DNA from: Liolophura sinensis
Lineage: Eukaryota > Mollusca > Polyplacophora > Chitonida > Chitonidae
Reading direction: 5' to 3'
Assembly: GCF_032854445.1 (NCBI RefSeq)
Contig: NC_088303.1
Location: forward strand, 7,501 to 71,500
Length of the DNA: 64,000 nt
The notes below the pieces were generated by a model that was not told the origin of the DNA, ran no database searches, and saw only the letters and a list, made by a program, of their open reading frames with translations. Below, piece by piece: positions 1 to 10,318 of the stretch. Both the position numbers and the translations under genes were made by a program. Position 1 is the first letter of the stretch. Each line of letters opens with the position of its first letter.

Positions 1-799
1 ACAAAACACCTATGCGTTTCTTTTTTTGGATAGTATATTTTGGAGTGTGTTCAGTAACAAGTTGCAAGTATCTTTTTTAAAGGCATTTTTAATTAATCAA
101 CAGGATCAAAAAAATCCTATGTGTGTGTTGGGTAAGAGAACAGAATTATATGTTTTATGCTTATTGTCACATTTTTTATGATTCTGTTACTTTTCTCTTT
201 AATATGTTTTATTTACAATTTCTTTTGTTCATTTCATGTTGTTTTTACAGAGGCTGATGTCTCCTATACACCACAAAACAAGAAGGAAAGTACATATTGA
301 AAATTTTATTGATAACTGTCTACATTGATTTATATGCATTGATTGTTGTCCTCCCAACTTAATATTTTGTAGATAAGTTTATATAGAATAAAACAAAAGT
401 CAGGACAACCATGAAAATAATTTTAATATTATATTATGTACATGTAAAGAAAGTATCTTTTCATATTTTGTTGTTTTCTTTCCCACAGACTGATTTTGTT
501 TTCAGCTGAACCCTAGTTCGTGTCGTGTGAGTGTTGAAACACTGTCAAGCATCGCTCTCATATGACTGAAAAAAATCGTACCGCTATCAATCAATTAATA
601 AAATATCATGCATCACAATCATTTCATCCTTTATATAATGCCTTTATTTCTCAAATGTTTTTTCCAAACAAATGAGGTCAGCAAAGATGATGACCCATTT
701 GGTCTCCTTGATGATGAAGGTAACTGTTTTCATTGTTAGCATTGCTCTGGGTGTTTCAGGTAAGGAGAACAATCCATCATTATCAGACACTCAGTATCA
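1..799. other. AT-rich non-coding stretch, no gene seen
   Basis: No frame of useful length and no recognisable protein similarity on either strand. The DNA is AT-rich with short T and A runs. It could be intron or intergenic DNA of a gene lying outside the window. Confidence 0.5.
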
Positions 800-1060
800 A
801 TATTTATTTATTTATTTGATTGGTGTTTTACGCCGTACTCAAGAATATTTCATTTATTCGACGGCGGCCAGCATTATGGTGGGAGAAAACCGGGCACAGC
901 CCTTTGGAAACCCACGACCATCCGCAAGTAAGACCTTCCCACGTATGGCCGGAGAAGAAGCCAGCATGAGCTAGACTTGAACTCACAGCGACCGCATTGG
1001 TGACAGGCTTCCGGGTCATTACGCTGCGTAGCGCGCTAACCATCTGAGCTACGGTGGCCC
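800..1060 (-). repeat. SINE-A, near full length
   Basis: tRNA-derived SINE read on the minus strand. The head at 1060 has a tRNA-like start with an A-box-like block and a B-box-like GTGAGTTCAAGTC block; the body carries the family signature around 'attatggtgggag' and 'acgccgtactcaag', and the 3' end is an AAATAAATA-type tail at 800-815. The same family recurs about 14 times in the window, in both orientations, and resembles tRNA-headed SINEs common in molluscs. The family name is inferred from memory of motifs, not from a search. Confidence 0.88.
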
Positions 1061-1069
1061 TTGACCTCA

Positions 1070-1125
1070 TAATGAGCATGAGTACGACATTAAACCCCAA
1101 GCACTCACTTACTCGCTCACTCATA
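1070..1125 (+). repeat. SINE-B 3' end fragment
   Basis: Contains the SINE-B terminal signature 'gagtacgacattaaacccc' followed by cactcac-type repeats, directly after the SINE-A copy. Only the tail is present. Confidence 0.65.
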
Positions 1126-1289
1126 ATAAGCTGACATTTGATGGGATTGGATTGCAAACTCTGAATAGGAACAAAACATGCTACGTGTAATAAGATTAAC
1201 TGCAGTTAACTTTGTATTTGAAATGCTTAATCTAATTGTGTGTCATCTTACAAAGTTCCCCAGATAGGCCCCGATAGCAACAGTTGGTA

Positions 1290-1520
1290 GGGTTAAAGAG
1301 ATAGTTCAGCATTAAGGGGATAGTAGCAACGACTGGTTGACCTGTGTTAGTATAGTTACTTGTCTTCAGTAATTCGGCTCAGTAAAGCAGACCTATAAAA
1401 GAGTTGTGAAAATCCCGTCCTGCAACAAGGAGGCATACTACATGCACTCTAAGGATCCCTTCGTCGTCATATGACTGAAAACTTGTTAAGTACGACGTTA
1501 AAGCACTCACATCACTCATT
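1290..1520 (+). repeat. SINE-B, 5'-truncated copy
   Basis: Matches the better copy at 34,679-35,018 over its body ('gcaacgactggttgacc', 'gtcctgcaacaaggaggc') and ends in 'gagtacgacgttaaa'-like sequence and a cactca-rich tail. This is a second SINE family, distinct from SINE-A. Confidence 0.75.
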
Positions 1521-1685
1521 CTTACAAAGTTGCAGATTATTATTCTGATGTCATGAAAAAGCATTATACACATAATGCATTAGTTGTCATACAGTATCTT
1601 GATTTCTTAACACTATTGGAGTATGGTCTGTCAAGACCTAACTATTCGTGATACTGAACGCCTAGACATGCACCATCCATTTTAT

Positions 1686-1925
1686 TGGGGCCTCCATGGC
1701 TCAGTCGGTTAGCGCTCTAGCGCAGCGTAGTGACCCAGAAGCCTCTCACCAATGCGGTCGCTGTGAGTTCAAGACCAGCCTATACTGGTTTTCTCTACGG
1801 CCGTACGTGGGAAGGTCTGCCTGCAACCTGCGGATGGGTTCTGCCCGGTTTCCACCCACCATAATGCTGACCACCGTCGTATAAGTGAAATATTCTTGAG
1901 TACGGCGTAAAACAACAAATAAAAA
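1686..1925 (+). repeat. SINE-A, full length
   Basis: Complete plus-strand copy. The tRNA-like head begins at 'cctccatggctcagtcgg' and has a B-box-like GTGAGTTCAAGACC; the body ends with 'gagtacggcgtaaaac' and an A-rich tail. The promoter boxes are still recognisable. Short open frames in this stretch are incidental. Confidence 0.9.
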
Positions 1926-2069
1926 AAAATCTATTTTATTATACTGAAAAAGCACAAACAAGACAGAAAATTACATCGCAACCTCTAAGTCATCAACCTG
2001 TTGTCATTTCACCGAGTCGACATGACACAGGTTGACAGTGCCTAAAATCCACCTTTCCGGGTTGTCAGA

Positions 2070-2335
2070 TCACATACAACTGGCCACTAAAATGCTTTGT
2101 ATTGACACACTTATACATATAACATTCAACTGGTCATAATAATGCTGGTTTTCTACCATTACGATATTGACACGTATATAATACAACTGGTCACCATAAT
2201 ATTGGTTTCCTACCATCATTGCATTGACATACCTGCATATATAACATACAACTTGTCGTCATAATGCAGGTTTCCTAACATTTACTGTATTGATATACAT
2301 ATAACACACAACTGGCCACCATAATTCCCAGTTGG
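2070..2335. repeat. Imperfect tandem repeat, about 50-65 bp unit
   Basis: The phrase 'caactgg' + 'accataat' recurs at about 2077, 2128, 2184, 2249 and 2309, each followed by a variant of 'ggtttcctaccatt' and 'attgacata'. Unit length drifts between 51 and 65 bp, so this is an old minisatellite of about five units. Confidence 0.7.
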
Positions 2336-2733
2336 CTGATGGGTCAAATGGTTGAGAATGTTTTTACTAAGTGAATAACATGTTTTCTTCATTTATGTAT
2401 ATCTGCTATATTGCTTGATCTCTTTCAGTTTTCTTACTCTATATTACAAATGGATTCATTATAAACTGATGGCGAAAAGAAAATTTACAAAGAGTTCAAA
2501 TTAATTTATTCTGCCAAAACAAAAGACAGGATGACTGAAGTTTAATATACTGAGAAGACCAATGACTTTAGATATTGAAAGTCTTGAGTAAGAATAGACA
2601 AAGCAGCCCTCAAATCATTTTACATGTGAATAAACAGAGCAGGGTAGAAAAATAGCCTTTCCCTCTTGGTTAACAATGGGCAGAGTATACAAAAAGTTGA
2701 TTATTTTTTTAAATCAGTCAGTATCAAAACCAA

Positions 2734-2876
2734 TCAATATCGCGTGTGGTCACCCGTTTCTTTAATGCATGCCAAAACTTTACGACGCATAGAAAAGGCC
2801 TGTCGCCTGATGAGATGACGTGGGATTCGTTGCCATTCATCTTGGAGAGCAAACGCCAGTGTTTGTTGGTTGGCTC
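2734..2876 (-). pseudogene. Tc1/mariner transposase C-terminal fragment
   Basis: Read from 2876 down, one frame gives a typical Tc1 transposase end: 'NQQTLAFALQDEWQRIP', then 'MRRKVLACI' and the terminal 'GDHTRY' with a stop at 2736-2734. These blocks match the C-terminus of the Tc1 transposase at 14.8 kb (same final THRY-type ending and NQQ.L start). It is cut at 2876, exactly where the Harbinger inverted repeat begins, so the Harbinger insertion or a later rearrangement removed the rest. I found no matching N-terminal half beyond 6,568. Confidence 0.7.
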
Positions 2877-2935
2877 AGTCTGCGCACAAAAAGAACGCTT
2901 GCTCGCGATAAAAACGAGCGCGATAAAGCAAGCAC
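2877..2935 (+). repeat. Harbinger-1 left terminal inverted repeat
   Basis: Begins 'agtctgcgcacaaaaagaac' and ends 'aaagcaagcac'. It is the reverse complement of 6510-6568 apart from one visible substitution (AAAACG versus AAAGCG). Confidence 0.9.
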
Positions 2936-2973
2936 GTGAAATGAAAGCGCTTGCTTGTCGTTGAGGTGGACAT

Positions 2974-5799
2974 ATGGACAGATTGCAAATCGCGCTTGCG
3001 ACTGGTAGAATTTTGTCATTTGGCACCAAGGCGGATTCAAGTGAAGACGAACTATTGTTGCTAGACAATGTTTTGCCGAAAGTTATCCTAGGAAAACGCA
3101 AAAGAATGGGCGTTCATGAGATAAATAAAAGGAGGCGAATGGAAGGTGAATATCAACACTTGTTTTCTCTTCTTAAAAGGAGCCCTTCTCGTTAACAGTC
3201 ATACTTGAGAATGAGCCAAGAGACATTCAAGTATATCTTAGAAAAAATTGAGCCAAAAATAACAAAGAACTGGTGCAACTGGCGCCAACAACCAATTCTG
3301 CCAGAGGAGCGTCTAGTTATTACGCTCAGGTGAGTCACCCTTAGTTGAAACGTATGTGTATATACAGTTATATATATAAGTATGAAGTAATAACTGTAAA
3401 TATATATTCATGCATACACAATGAACTAAGACTGTGTAAACGTGTATCATAAAGTTTATTGATCTCCATTATGAACTACAACAGGTAAATCTCTTGTTTG
3501 TTTTAAACTTATGGTGAGGACATTTTAGGAGAGAAGAGTAGAATTAAAAAGGTTGTTACTCACAAAAAACAATAAACAAACATAGAAAACAGCCAACAAA
3601 CTTAGAAACTGTCTTAGTTATAGAATGATTATATAAAATCAACAACATAGATGTTTAAAAAAGATCACTGTTCGTAAAGAATTAGAATGATTTTCCACTT
3701 GCGAGAGAAAAAAAATCATTTACGCCTAACTGGCATATTAAGTATCTTGTGTAAAATACAATTTGAGTACAACAAAATTAAGGATCATTTGATGACTCTT
3801 TGTCTTCAGCAGTCTAAATGAATGTGCCTGGTGTAGAAATGATAACAGATGAAAAAATAAACCAACATAAAGATTACAATATATTAACAAAAACGCTGCT
3901 TAATATCTTTTGTTCAGGCGTTGACAGATGTCTTAACGATCATAATGAAAACAATTAGCACTGGAAATGATGAGAGTCTGGCTGAGTGGTGTAGGAATCA
4001 ATGCTATTAGGTGTTGAACCTGTGCTATAGCTTTGGTAAGACAATGCGGGCGATGTGTTATCTCGCAATTGTAAATCCAGATCTTGAGGTTGGCTTTGTG
4101 AACGTTGTTGTACTGTTGGTGGGTATACAAACTCTTGCAGAACTGACTGTATTCGATTGCGAACGCAGAGTTTCAGGTGCTCAGGGACCATTTTCATGTA
4201 TGGGTATAATGATTTGAGGAATTGGAAGTCAGCATCATTTGTTTGCTCGGCATTTTCTCTTTTTTGACTTAAGTATTGAAGTTTTCTTTCTTCTATATCT
4301 ATCAGTTCCCTGTAACTGTCCGAGCTGTCTCGACTGCGTTTTTTGGGGAGCCCTGCTCTTGTGTTTGTACGTTTACTCGACGGAGGCCCCGGAGAAAACT
4401 CCTGGAACGGCCCAGGCTCTGGTGCTTCAAACGCTGTAAGATTGTCAAATGTGTCCGGTCCCTGACTTTCCACATTGCTGCCCTGGGTGTCTACTTCTGT
4501 TGCAGACTCATCCGCAATCCCCGGGCTTGGTTGATTACCTTCAAAGTTATTCAGATCTAGGGAGTCGAATAAAGTTCTCGGCGCAACAATATCTTTCAAA
4601 AAGAAAAGCTGATTGAAAAACTGCCACTTTGATTGTGGGTGATTGCTTGCAGCGTCTCCTGATCTTGGCACAGACCTTTTATTATATTCTGTCGCAAAGT
4701 AGTCTTGCAGGGACTTCCATTTGTTCTTCAGTGCAGTTTCTGAAAACAAAAAAGTTAACAGCACATTATTATTTATGATATAGTGCTTGCATACAATATT
4801 ATTGTCAATGATGAAAGTTCACATAAACTGAGTCATAATGATTGCCCCATTCCAGCAAGTCAAATATATATATCACAATTCAAAAGTCGCTTTCAGAGAC
4901 ACAACTAATATGATGAACGTCTTTTTTTCAGATTTCTTGCAACCGGTTCATCTTTTAAGACCCTTGCCTTCAACTTCCGGGTGGGTGCCTCCACTGTAGC
5001 ACACGTTGTGTCTGAAACTGTTACTGCTATATGTGATGAGCTGAAACCAGTGCACATGCCCTCTCCAACCAGGGAAACATTCCTATCGGCTTCTGATGAC
5101 TTTTACAATCTTTGGAATTTCCCAAACTGCTTAGGAGCGATAGACGGAAAGCATGTTCGAATCCGTTGTCCCAGCAAATCAGGATCCATGTTTTATAACT
5201 ACAAAAGATATTTCTCAATAGTGTTGCAGGCTGTTGTTGATGCTCATTACAAATTTCTGACAATCAACGTTGGCGGACACGGGAAACAAAGCGATGGAGG
5301 TACTTTTCAAGCCTCGGGCCTTTATCGTGCTCTTGTGCAAGAAAAACTGCATATACCAGAGCCTACAGCCCTGCCAAACTCCAATGTCGTGGCCCCATTT
5401 GTGTTCATTGCTGACGAGGCATACCCATTAATGACTCATGTTTTGAAACCCTACAGTGGAACAAATCTCCCTCTTGATGAAGACTGCTTCAACAAGAGAT
5501 TGTCAAGAAGTAGAAAAACCGTGGAATGTGCGTTTGGAATTTTGATAGCAAAATGGCGTTTGCTAAACAAAGAAATTGAGACAGACGTGCTGCTTGCCGA
5601 TCGCATTGTAAAATGTGTTTGTGTCCTGCATAACACTATAATAGACAAAGAAGGCATGGTGGAAAACCTCAACGAAGTTTCGGTTGAAAACCAAGGCATA
5701 GTTTGGGACCGTGTTGGGAGGCCATGTAATGATTCAAAAACTGTTAGGGATGTTTTTAAAGCATACTTCAGTAGATATCCTCTGCAATATATTCAATAG
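2974..5799 (+). CDS. PIF/Harbinger DDE transposase (HARBI1-like), two exons
   Basis: Nuclease/transposase that cuts at the element's inverted repeats in the nucleus. Exon 1 is 2974-3329 and exon 2 is 4932-5799. The intron starts GTGAGT and ends TTTTTTTCAG, and the AG|A junction keeps frame into 'FLATGSSFKTLAF'. Catalytic positions are visible: first Asp in 'NCLGAIDGKH', second in 'GKQSDGGTF', and Glu in 'SRKTVECAFGIL'; the conserved 'FIADEAYPL' is also present. An in-frame TAA at 3193-3195 separates a basic N-terminal stretch from the helix-turn-helix-like part; the next Met (3211, 'MSQETF') would give a slightly short but otherwise intact protein of about 328 residues. Its intron contains exon 2 of the minus-strand MADF gene. 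Product is clear from the DDE motifs; activity is uncertain. Confidence 0.9.
3340..3950. other. Intronic stretch of Harbinger-1 without further features
   Basis: AT-rich DNA inside the transposase intron, before the minus-strand MADF exon. No additional coding or repeat structure recognised. Confidence 0.6.
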
Positions 5800-6299
5800 C
5801 CTATCAGCAAGAAAATGTAACCTTCAAAGAACAATCTGGGCCAAAGTCCATTAAAAGCTTTTGTAAACTGACCAGACGCTGCTCTTGTAAATATAAAAGT
5901 AGATCTGTCTTCGATTTTCTTTTGTTAGTAGATTACAATAAGCTTATAGTAGAGTTGGCTAGAGCGAGAGGGTCCAAGGAAATAATGAGAAAGATATTGG
6001 GCATGAAAGGAAAAAAGGGAGAGGAGAGAGAGAGAGAGAGAGGAGAGAGAGAGGGAGAGGGAAACGGGGGGGGGGGGGGCTTGTACTACAGAATAGAGGC
6101 AATGGAGCACAATGAAAATAAATGAAAGCAGCCATGAATAAATACATACAATAAAGTTATTCTTACCATCATGTTTCAGCTTTTCCCTAATTTCTTTCCA
6201 AGCACGATTCACAACGTTGCGGTTTGCGTGGTCTTTCCTTCTTTTGTCCCAAATTGCAGGTTTTCGAAACACAGCTGATATCAAAGACTCCACATCCAT
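3955..6299 (-). CDS. MADF-BESS DNA-binding protein of Harbinger-1, two exons
   Basis: The second gene of PIF/Harbinger elements, thought to bind element DNA and help bring the transposase into the nucleus. Exon 1 is 6299-6167 (begins 'MDVESLISAVFRK', donor GTAAGA). Exon 2 is 4739-3955 (acceptor TTTTGTTTTCAG). The joined phase is consistent and gives about 305 residues. The MADF part spans the splice junction ('RAWKEIREKLKHD' then 'ALKNKWKSLQDYF'). A BESS-like segment occurs near the C-terminus ('FQFLKSLYPYMKMVPEHLK'). The middle is acidic and Ser/Pro-rich. No stop or frameshift is seen. Its intron contains the whole second exon of the transposase on the other strand. Confidence 0.82.
6005..6080. 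repeat. (GA)n and poly-G microsatellite
   Basis: A run of gagagaga units followed by about 14 G residues. It lies in the intron of the minus-strand MADF gene; reading frames through it are artefacts. Confidence 0.9.
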
Positions 6300-6509
6300 T
6301 TTGGTCGGACTGTCAGAGGAGAAAACACACACTGCACTTGCCAGATCGTGACTAGACAACACACATGGGGGGCACCAAAAACACGCTTGCTCGCGATAAA
6401 GAATTAACTTTTGATTCTTTACGCTTTCCAAGCGTCGCTTGACATCGCAGGCGCGATAAAGCTAGCGTGCTTTTTGTGCGGCACAAGCAAATTCTGAACA
6501 ACATTACAA

Positions 6510-6568
6510 GTGCTTGCTTTATCGCGCTCGCTTTTATCGCGAGCAAGCGTTCTTTTTGTGCGCAGACT
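6510..6568 (-). repeat. Harbinger-1 right terminal inverted repeat
   Basis: Reverse complement of 2877-2935, ending 'tttttgtgcgcagact'. Partial subterminal copies of the same core ('cgcttgctcgcgataaag') occur at about 6383-6400 and 6448-6480. Confidence 0.9.
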
Positions 6569-6664
6569 ATGAGACACAATGTCAGAATGTGGAGTCAGTA
6601 TTTTGTCCATTCAACCACAAGACAAATATCAACTTATTCTTTGTAGCACGTGTATGTTTCTGCA

Positions 6665-7005
6665 GACAACAGACGCCATGGCATGGTGTTACCGTGCACA
6701 CAGCAGATATCACGCACAGCATTACTGTGCCCACAGCAGATGTCACGGCACGGTGTTATTGTGCACACAGCAGTTGTCATGGCACGGTGTTACTGTGCGC
6801 ATAGCAGATGTCATGGCACGGTGTTACTACATGCATGCACATAGCCAATGTCATGGCACGGTGTTATTTTGCGCACACCAGATGTCATGGCATGGTGTTA
6901 CTGTGCGCACACCAGATTTCATGGCATGGTTTTACTGTGCATACAGCAGTTGTCATGGCATTGTGTTACTGTGCGCACATCAGATGTCATGGCATGGTGT
7001 TAGGG
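6665..7005. repeat. Minisatellite, 34-bp unit, about 10 copies
   Basis: Units contain 'gtcatggcacggtgttactg' followed by 'tgcgcatagcagat'; spacing is 34 bp with a few divergent copies. It starts about 100 bp right of the Harbinger-1 end. Open frames here come from the repeat, because 34 is not a multiple of 3 and all frames are sampled. Confidence 0.88.
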
Positions 7006-7149
7006 TTATATCATCATGGGATATACAAATAATATCATAATGTAGGCCTGGGGCTGTTTAGATTGTACCAACGTACAGTGGGATCATCGCATTACTAGTA
7101 AAGGTGTAATACTTGTTATCACAGCATGCTCATTATTTAACGATATTTA

Positions 7150-7530
7150 AAAAAATGTCTTTTTCAGCAATGGAGGGAGCAAAATGGTCTATGTGGTCGA
7201 AAAAGAGCTTATTTACGATGGCTCTACCTCTGAATGTCTCCAAAAGGACATAATCTACAATCCTGCCAAGTTTCATGCTTTTATTGGACAGTGTACAATT
7301 TAGAATTTACAGCCGTTACAACATAACGCTTCCTTCAAGAAGGACCTTGAGTAGCTCTCCAACAATTATCCCAATGTCATTAGAAGACTTGTTTCATTTG
7401 AAACATCGTTGTTTAAAAATTACTATGAAGCCTTCGCTCGATACGAAACCAAGGGTTGGTCATTGACCAAGGAAAACCATTGACAGAATCAGATCTGGAG
7501 TCAGGCGCTCTTCTTCATTTCATCGTGTTG
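7150..7530 (+). other. Unidentified coding-like remnant
   Basis: One frame reads as a plausible but broken protein ('YVVEKELIYDGSTSECLQK', later 'NNYPNVIRRLVSFETSLF' and 'FKNYYEAFARYETKGWSLT') with two or three interruptions. A TTTTTCAG-like acceptor precedes it at about 7160. I do not recognise the family. It could be an exon of a decayed gene or a transposon fragment. Confidence 0.3.
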
Positions 7531-7790
7531 AATTAGATCGGCCCCTTGAATACATGTTGCAAACAGTTGCAATCAAAGCACTACTGAGACACATACTTTG
7601 TTATCGACAACTTCTCTTTGCATGGTTGCTTGCTATTTTGGTACCTTAATCATTTCACATATTTTCTTAGTTCTTTGGTTATACGTCGTTTTGGGAATTG
7701 GCCTCGCAATTATTGACCTGGAACATCCTTATTGGCTCACGGCCGGTATACGACGGTTTCGATGCATAGATTAAACCAGTGAACTATCTC

Positions 7791-8023
7791 CCCCGATGAC
7801 CCAGGAGCCTCTCACCAATGCGGTCGATGCGAGTTCAAGTCCAGCTCATGCTGGCTTCCTCTCCGGCCGTAAGTGGGAAGGTCTGCAAGCAACCTGCGGA
7901 TGGTCCTGGGTTTCCCCCGGGCTGTGCCCGGTTTCCACCCACCATAATGCTGGCCGCCGTCGTATAAGTGAAATATTCTTGAGTACGGCGTAAAACACCA
8001 ATCAAAAAAAAAAAAAAAAAAAA
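7791..8023 (+). repeat. SINE-A, lacking the first tRNA-like bases
   Basis: Plus-strand copy starting at 'gatgacccaggagcctctc', with the full body, 'gagtacggcgtaaaacacc', and a poly(A) tail of about 20 bases. The long unbroken A tail suggests a comparatively recent insertion. Confidence 0.88.
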
Positions 8024-8156
8024 ATATCTCCCGCGTCATGGTGTCTGTGGCCCTGATAAGGTATCAACTCCTCTCCGCGTTGTTCTTGACCAAGTAAGCC
8101 GTTATCATGGGACGTGCTTGAATGCCTTTGTGCATGAAAGATCTGTGGTTGCTTTC

Positions 8157-8278
8157 ACGAAGTGATCGTTAGCTAAGTTGATTGTAACTACCATGGCAAT
8201 GCATGTAACTACCATGGTGACAAAAAAAACATATGCTGCCATGGCCGTTACAATCAATTTTGCCTACAAATCACTTGC
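8157..8278. mobile_element. Small foldback/MITE-like element
   Basis: The left 'aagtgatcgttag...ttgattgtaac' and right 'gttacaatcaa...ctacaaatcactt' segments are imperfect reverse complements over about 32 bp, with a short centre carrying repeated 'accatgg'. No coding capacity. The superfamily is unclear. Confidence 0.5.
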
Positions 8279-8479
8279 GCAAGAGACCTCTATTCATAAT
8301 GGCAACTTGCTCAGAGTATTATAGCGTTTACGAGAAGAGGACATTGGTGTACCGGTGACTTTTCCAAAATGTTCCTAGAAATTAAGTTACCCGAAAGAGA
8401 TATCCATCTGCATGGTTACCTCTGGAGATACAGTTGTGACTGAATCGTCAGATTTTTACCTACCATCCGTGTAAACATG

Positions 8480-9200
8480 TTTTGCCTGGTGACCTTAATA
8501 TTGTAAATAATGATGATCTTCAAAATCTACTTGTGAGGGCTTCCAAGTATAGAGAGCCGAGAAAGATAAATATGAGAGCTAGTAAAAAATTGTCCTTTCG
8601 GCACTTGAAAACTTGCAAAAAAAGTAGTGTAAACGGAAAGAGGTAAAACCTGCAGAATCTCACACACAGAGCTCGATTGATTGCGGGATCGAGGAGCTGT
8701 ACCGCCAAACTTGTTTCCACTCTTTTAACGAAGGCACTAGAAGTACGATCATTTTGGCAAAAATTATTGTTGTGCAATTGAAACAAATTTAACCAAACTG
8801 GATCCTTAAAAACTCAAATCGTTTCACTGAAGAACTAGACGCTCAAATACACGTACAGTATAACGACGTATCTACCTGGGATTTCACCACTCTCTATACT
8901 ACAGTTCCTCACACAGATTTAATTGATAGAATTTCATCATTAATTGCTTCAGTGTTTAACAAAACTGGTCACTGCTACATTGACGTCAAAGTAAGGCACA
9001 AAACCTTTTCAGTTCAAATACATACAAGGGTTACCAATCATGGGATGGTTTCATGTTCACTGAGTGGCTTGAATTTTTCTTTAATAACATCTGTACGAAA
9101 TTTGGGGAAACAGTGTATAGGTATTCCGATGGTACCCTTTGTGCCTCCTTTTGGCTGACCTATACCTGTTCTCGTATGAATACGACTATATGTATAAACT
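8480..9200 (+). pseudogene. Penelope-like reverse transcriptase, frameshifted relic
   Basis: Copies RNA into DNA in intact elements. Here the reading is spread over three frames. Recognisable blocks in order: 'LPGDLNIVNNDDLQNLLVR' with 'SKYREPRKIN' (N-terminal region, near 8480-8570), 'STWDFTTLYTTVPH' (RT motif A, near 8875-8920), 'QCIGIPM' (near 9112-9130) and 'LLADLYLFSYEYDYM' (near 9147-9192). These are characteristic of Penelope-like RTs rather than LINE or LTR RTs. At least three frame changes and one or more stops make it inactive. Confidence 0.8.
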
Positions 9201-9294
9201 AGTAATCCTCATTAGGTCCGATCTTTCTTATTCACTAAACCGTAAACTAAAGACTCCCCAGACAGTACATCTTATCTGCACCAATTAATTAAGT

Positions 9295-9345
9295 AAATTA
9301 AGTAATTAATTAGTAAGTAATTAATTAATTAAGTAAATTGTCTTT
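9295..9345. repeat. AATTAAGT-type microsatellite
   Basis: Short run of aattaagtaatt units inside the Penelope-like relic, followed at about 9369 by a C tract. Confidence 0.8.
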
Positions 9346-9839
9346 ACTTGGACAGCAATATACCGAAGCCCCCCCCCCCCACCTCCAAGCGCAACTGAGA
9401 TACCTATTTTGTTATCGGCAAGTTATATTCTAACATGGTACATGATCTCTAATACTGATTTCACCTAGTCACCTAGAACTAACGTCTTTCCTACATCTTT
9501 GGAAACTGACAAAACTGCTTCTCTTGGTATGATTCCTTCCTATTGTGGTACTTTATATACTTTCTTCGTTCTTGGGTAATTTGTGACAAAAACGTCGTTT
9601 TGGGACTTGGCCCTGGGATTATTGACCTGGAACGTCCTTTTTGATTGAGGGCTTGTATACGATATGGCTGGATTTGTTATGAGGCGCATTGTCGACGAAG
9701 AGACTGGAACACTTACCTGAACCATCAACCTTCCTTGGACTGGAGATCAGGTAGGGCAGTAAACTTGTTATTCGTGGATTTAAGCTAGTTTTTACGTTTT
9801 CAGAATGTGGCATACTGTTAAAACTGGTTGTAATCATTA

Positions 9840-10281
9840 TAATTAGGACAAGTAGCTAGATCTGGATTCTTCAGATGCACTGTACTATCCACTGTCCAAT
9901 TCTAATGAAGGAAGTAGGTTTCCTGATCAGAGACTGGGTCGTGCGTTTTGAAGCAAAAGACCTTTTCTTTAAACGCGCTGCTGTTCTGTCAGGATAGGTC
10001 ATTAATGTTTCCAAAACCTTTGCTGCACGACACCAGATGTCCATATGACTCAAGGTTCACTTTCGAGTGAAAAAGTTGAAATGTCTGTTTTGTTGTGGGT
10101 GTGTTTGACATTCTGCGATTTGATGAGCGCTTCACTCATGCGAAACCATGAAAATGAGTCCAATTCTGCTATAGTTCTGTATAATTCCATACCAGTATAT
10201 CAGCCTGTAGGTATACATTCCTCATTTGGTGACAATGAACCAATGTATACAAACTTTCGACACATTAAATCGTATAGGTAT
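9840..10281 (+). other. Stretch with a possible truncated secreted reading frame
   Basis: Mostly featureless, but from the ATG at 10,081 a frame begins 'MSVLLWVCLTFCDLMSAS', which looks like a signal peptide, and continues about 65 residues until it enters the Harbinger-2 inverted repeat. It has no recognised homologue. It could be chance or an exon interrupted by the transposon. Confidence 0.25.
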
Positions 10282-10318
10282 AAAGGTCCGTTTATACAGA
10301 GCGCGAACGCGAACGCGG
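10282..10318 (+). repeat. Harbinger-2 left terminal inverted repeat
   Basis: 'aaggtccgtttatacagagc' followed by 'gcgaacgcgaacgcgg'. It pairs with 14,101-14,155 on the other strand, where the GAACGC/GAACGT hexamers are expanded to more units. Confidence 0.88.

Larger units (their letters stand above)
2877..6568. mobile_element. PIF/Harbinger transposon, copy 1
   Basis: A 3.7-kb DNA transposon bounded by about 59-bp terminal inverted repeats and carrying the two genes typical of the superfamily: a DDE transposase (+) and a MADF/BESS DNA-binding partner (-). Both genes are split by one intron and interlock. I could not identify a clean 3-bp target duplication next to the repeats. Damage is light, with one in-frame stop near the transposase N-terminus, so it is fairly young. 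Confidence 0.9.
7685..9830 (+). mobile_element. Decayed Penelope-like retroelement
   Basis: Contains a degenerate Penelope-type reverse transcriptase (8480-9200). About 75-bp segments at 7685-7760 and 9591-9665 are direct repeats of each other (both carry 'acgtcgttttgggaattgg'-like and 'attattgacctggaac' blocks, diverged at roughly a quarter of positions). Such direct flanks would fit the pseudo-LTRs of Penelope-like elements. SINE-A and a small MITE lie within the same span. Exact ends are not determined. Confidence 0.6.

Noticed and set aside
2746-2964. Short plus-strand frame before Harbinger-1
   Set aside because: Antisense of the Tc1 C-terminal fragment and reading into the Harbinger inverted repeat.
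5925-6431. Long minus-strand frame with Pro/Ser/Leu-rich end
   Set aside because: Only 6299-6167 is MADF exon 1; the rest reads through the donor into an intronic GA/G microsatellite or upstream sequence.
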